The position numbers and the translations under genes were made by a program. Under the pieces are notes generated by a model. That model searched no databases. It had not been told where the DNA came from and saw nothing but the letters and a program-made list of their open reading frames with translations. Positions 63,894-64,000 of a stretch of 64,000 nt of DNA are shown piece by piece. The stretch is from assembly GCF_000775915.1 (NCBI RefSeq), contig NZ_BBLT01000004.1, positions 62,001 through 126,000 on the forward strand, written 5' to 3'. This stretch comes from Sporocytophaga myxococcoides. Its GTDB lineage: Bacteria; Bacteroidota; Bacteroidia; Cytophagales; Cytophagaceae. Within the stretch, counting starts at the first letter, position 1, and every line of letters starts with the position of its first letter.

Positions 63894-64000
63894 TTAAAAC
63901 AAGCCAGGCGCCAAATTCCCGTCTTTGCTTTGAGGGTATTCTCTCTGGACGTTTATAGAGATAGGGTCCGAAAAGTTTCCAACCTGGTCCTCAGCTATTT
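63894..64000 (-). CDS. 3' end of a secreted-protein-like gene, partial
   Basis: Only the last 34 codons and a partial one are in the window. The translation ends IAEDQVGNFSDPISINVQRE then YPQSKDGNLAPGLF and stop. AEDQVGNFSDPISI matches the last strands of a fibronectin III-like domain (pattern A.D.aGN.S.P), so the gene probably encodes a secreted or surface protein. Nothing about its activity can be seen. Confidence 0.5.
   Translation of the reverse strand, partial: IAEDQVGNFSDPISINVQREYPQSKDGNLAPGLF

Overview
The window is a piece of a Bacteroidota chromosome, most likely a gliding member of the Cytophagales (Cytophaga/Sporocytophaga-like). Reasons: a secreted protein with a type IX secretion (T9SS) C-terminal sorting domain, the gliding ABC transporter genes gldA-gldF-gldG, Bacteroidota-restricted families (DUF4290, DUF3109, DUF4249, DUF4340, TlpA with a DUF4369-like N-terminus), A/T-rich spacers, and promoter boxes of the Bacteroidota type TTTG-N17/18-TAnnTTTG. 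Species is not determined. There is one tRNA (Ser-GGA), no rRNA, no CRISPR array, no insertion sequence and no prophage.

Layout. 1-3.3 kb: the 5' end of a phosphodiesterase-like gene, a large T9SS cargo protein, tRNA-Ser. 3.3-9.5 kb (minus): L-asparaginase and TatD nuclease, running into a polysaccharide cluster (GT2, NodB-type deacetylase, GT4, flippase). 9.5-11.8 kb (plus): Wzz-like chain-length protein and an O-antigen ligase/polymerase, completing a Wzx/Wzy-like export set. 11.8-16.7 kb (minus): GAF-PP2C phosphatase, orphan DppC-type permease, small unknown protein, second GT2, YbhN-like flippase-family membrane protein. 16.7-21.4 kb: ruvC, HIT protein, greA, a 2-hydroxyacid dehydrogenase, mgtE, rsmA. 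21.6-28.9 kb (plus): leucyl aminopeptidase, pdxA, then the classic lipid-synthesis operon yceD(DUF177)-rpmF-plsX-fabH-accB-accC. 29-31 kb: small envelope and cysteine-rich proteins. 31-36.5 kb (plus): pcrA/uvrD helicase, DUF4290, murA, small membrane protein, yebC. 36.5-42 kb (minus): dnaN, DUF4340, gldG, gldF, gldA. 42-45.5 kb: SDR oxidoreductase, unknown membrane protein, PagL-like lipid A deacylase, DUF2807 lipoprotein. 45.5-50.8 kb (minus): thioredoxin-fold lipoprotein, gatB, alaS. 50.9-61.2 kb (plus): M23 peptidase, MerR regulator, dprA, J-domain/TPR membrane protein, M1 peptidase with a probable beta-barrel tail, TonB-dependent receptor plus DUF4249 lipoprotein. 61.2-64 kb (minus): LutA-like Fe-S protein, HMG-CoA lyase, metF, and the 3' end of a further gene.

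Most of the window is housekeeping arranged in short, tightly packed operons, many with 1-30 bp overlaps. The envelope theme is strong: exopolysaccharide assembly, lipid A modification, fatty acid initiation, peptidoglycan synthesis, gliding/T9SS, and outer-membrane receptors. No clear new multi-gene system is visible. The items most worth a second look are: a MurA with Asp in place of the fosfomycin-target Cys; a flippase whose N-terminus lies upstream of any ordinary start codon; an M1 peptidase apparently fused to an outer-membrane barrel; a membrane-anchored J-domain/TPR protein; an orphan DppC-like permease with a large extra domain overlapping a signalling phosphatase; and a solitary LutA-like protein next to HMG-CoA lyase.
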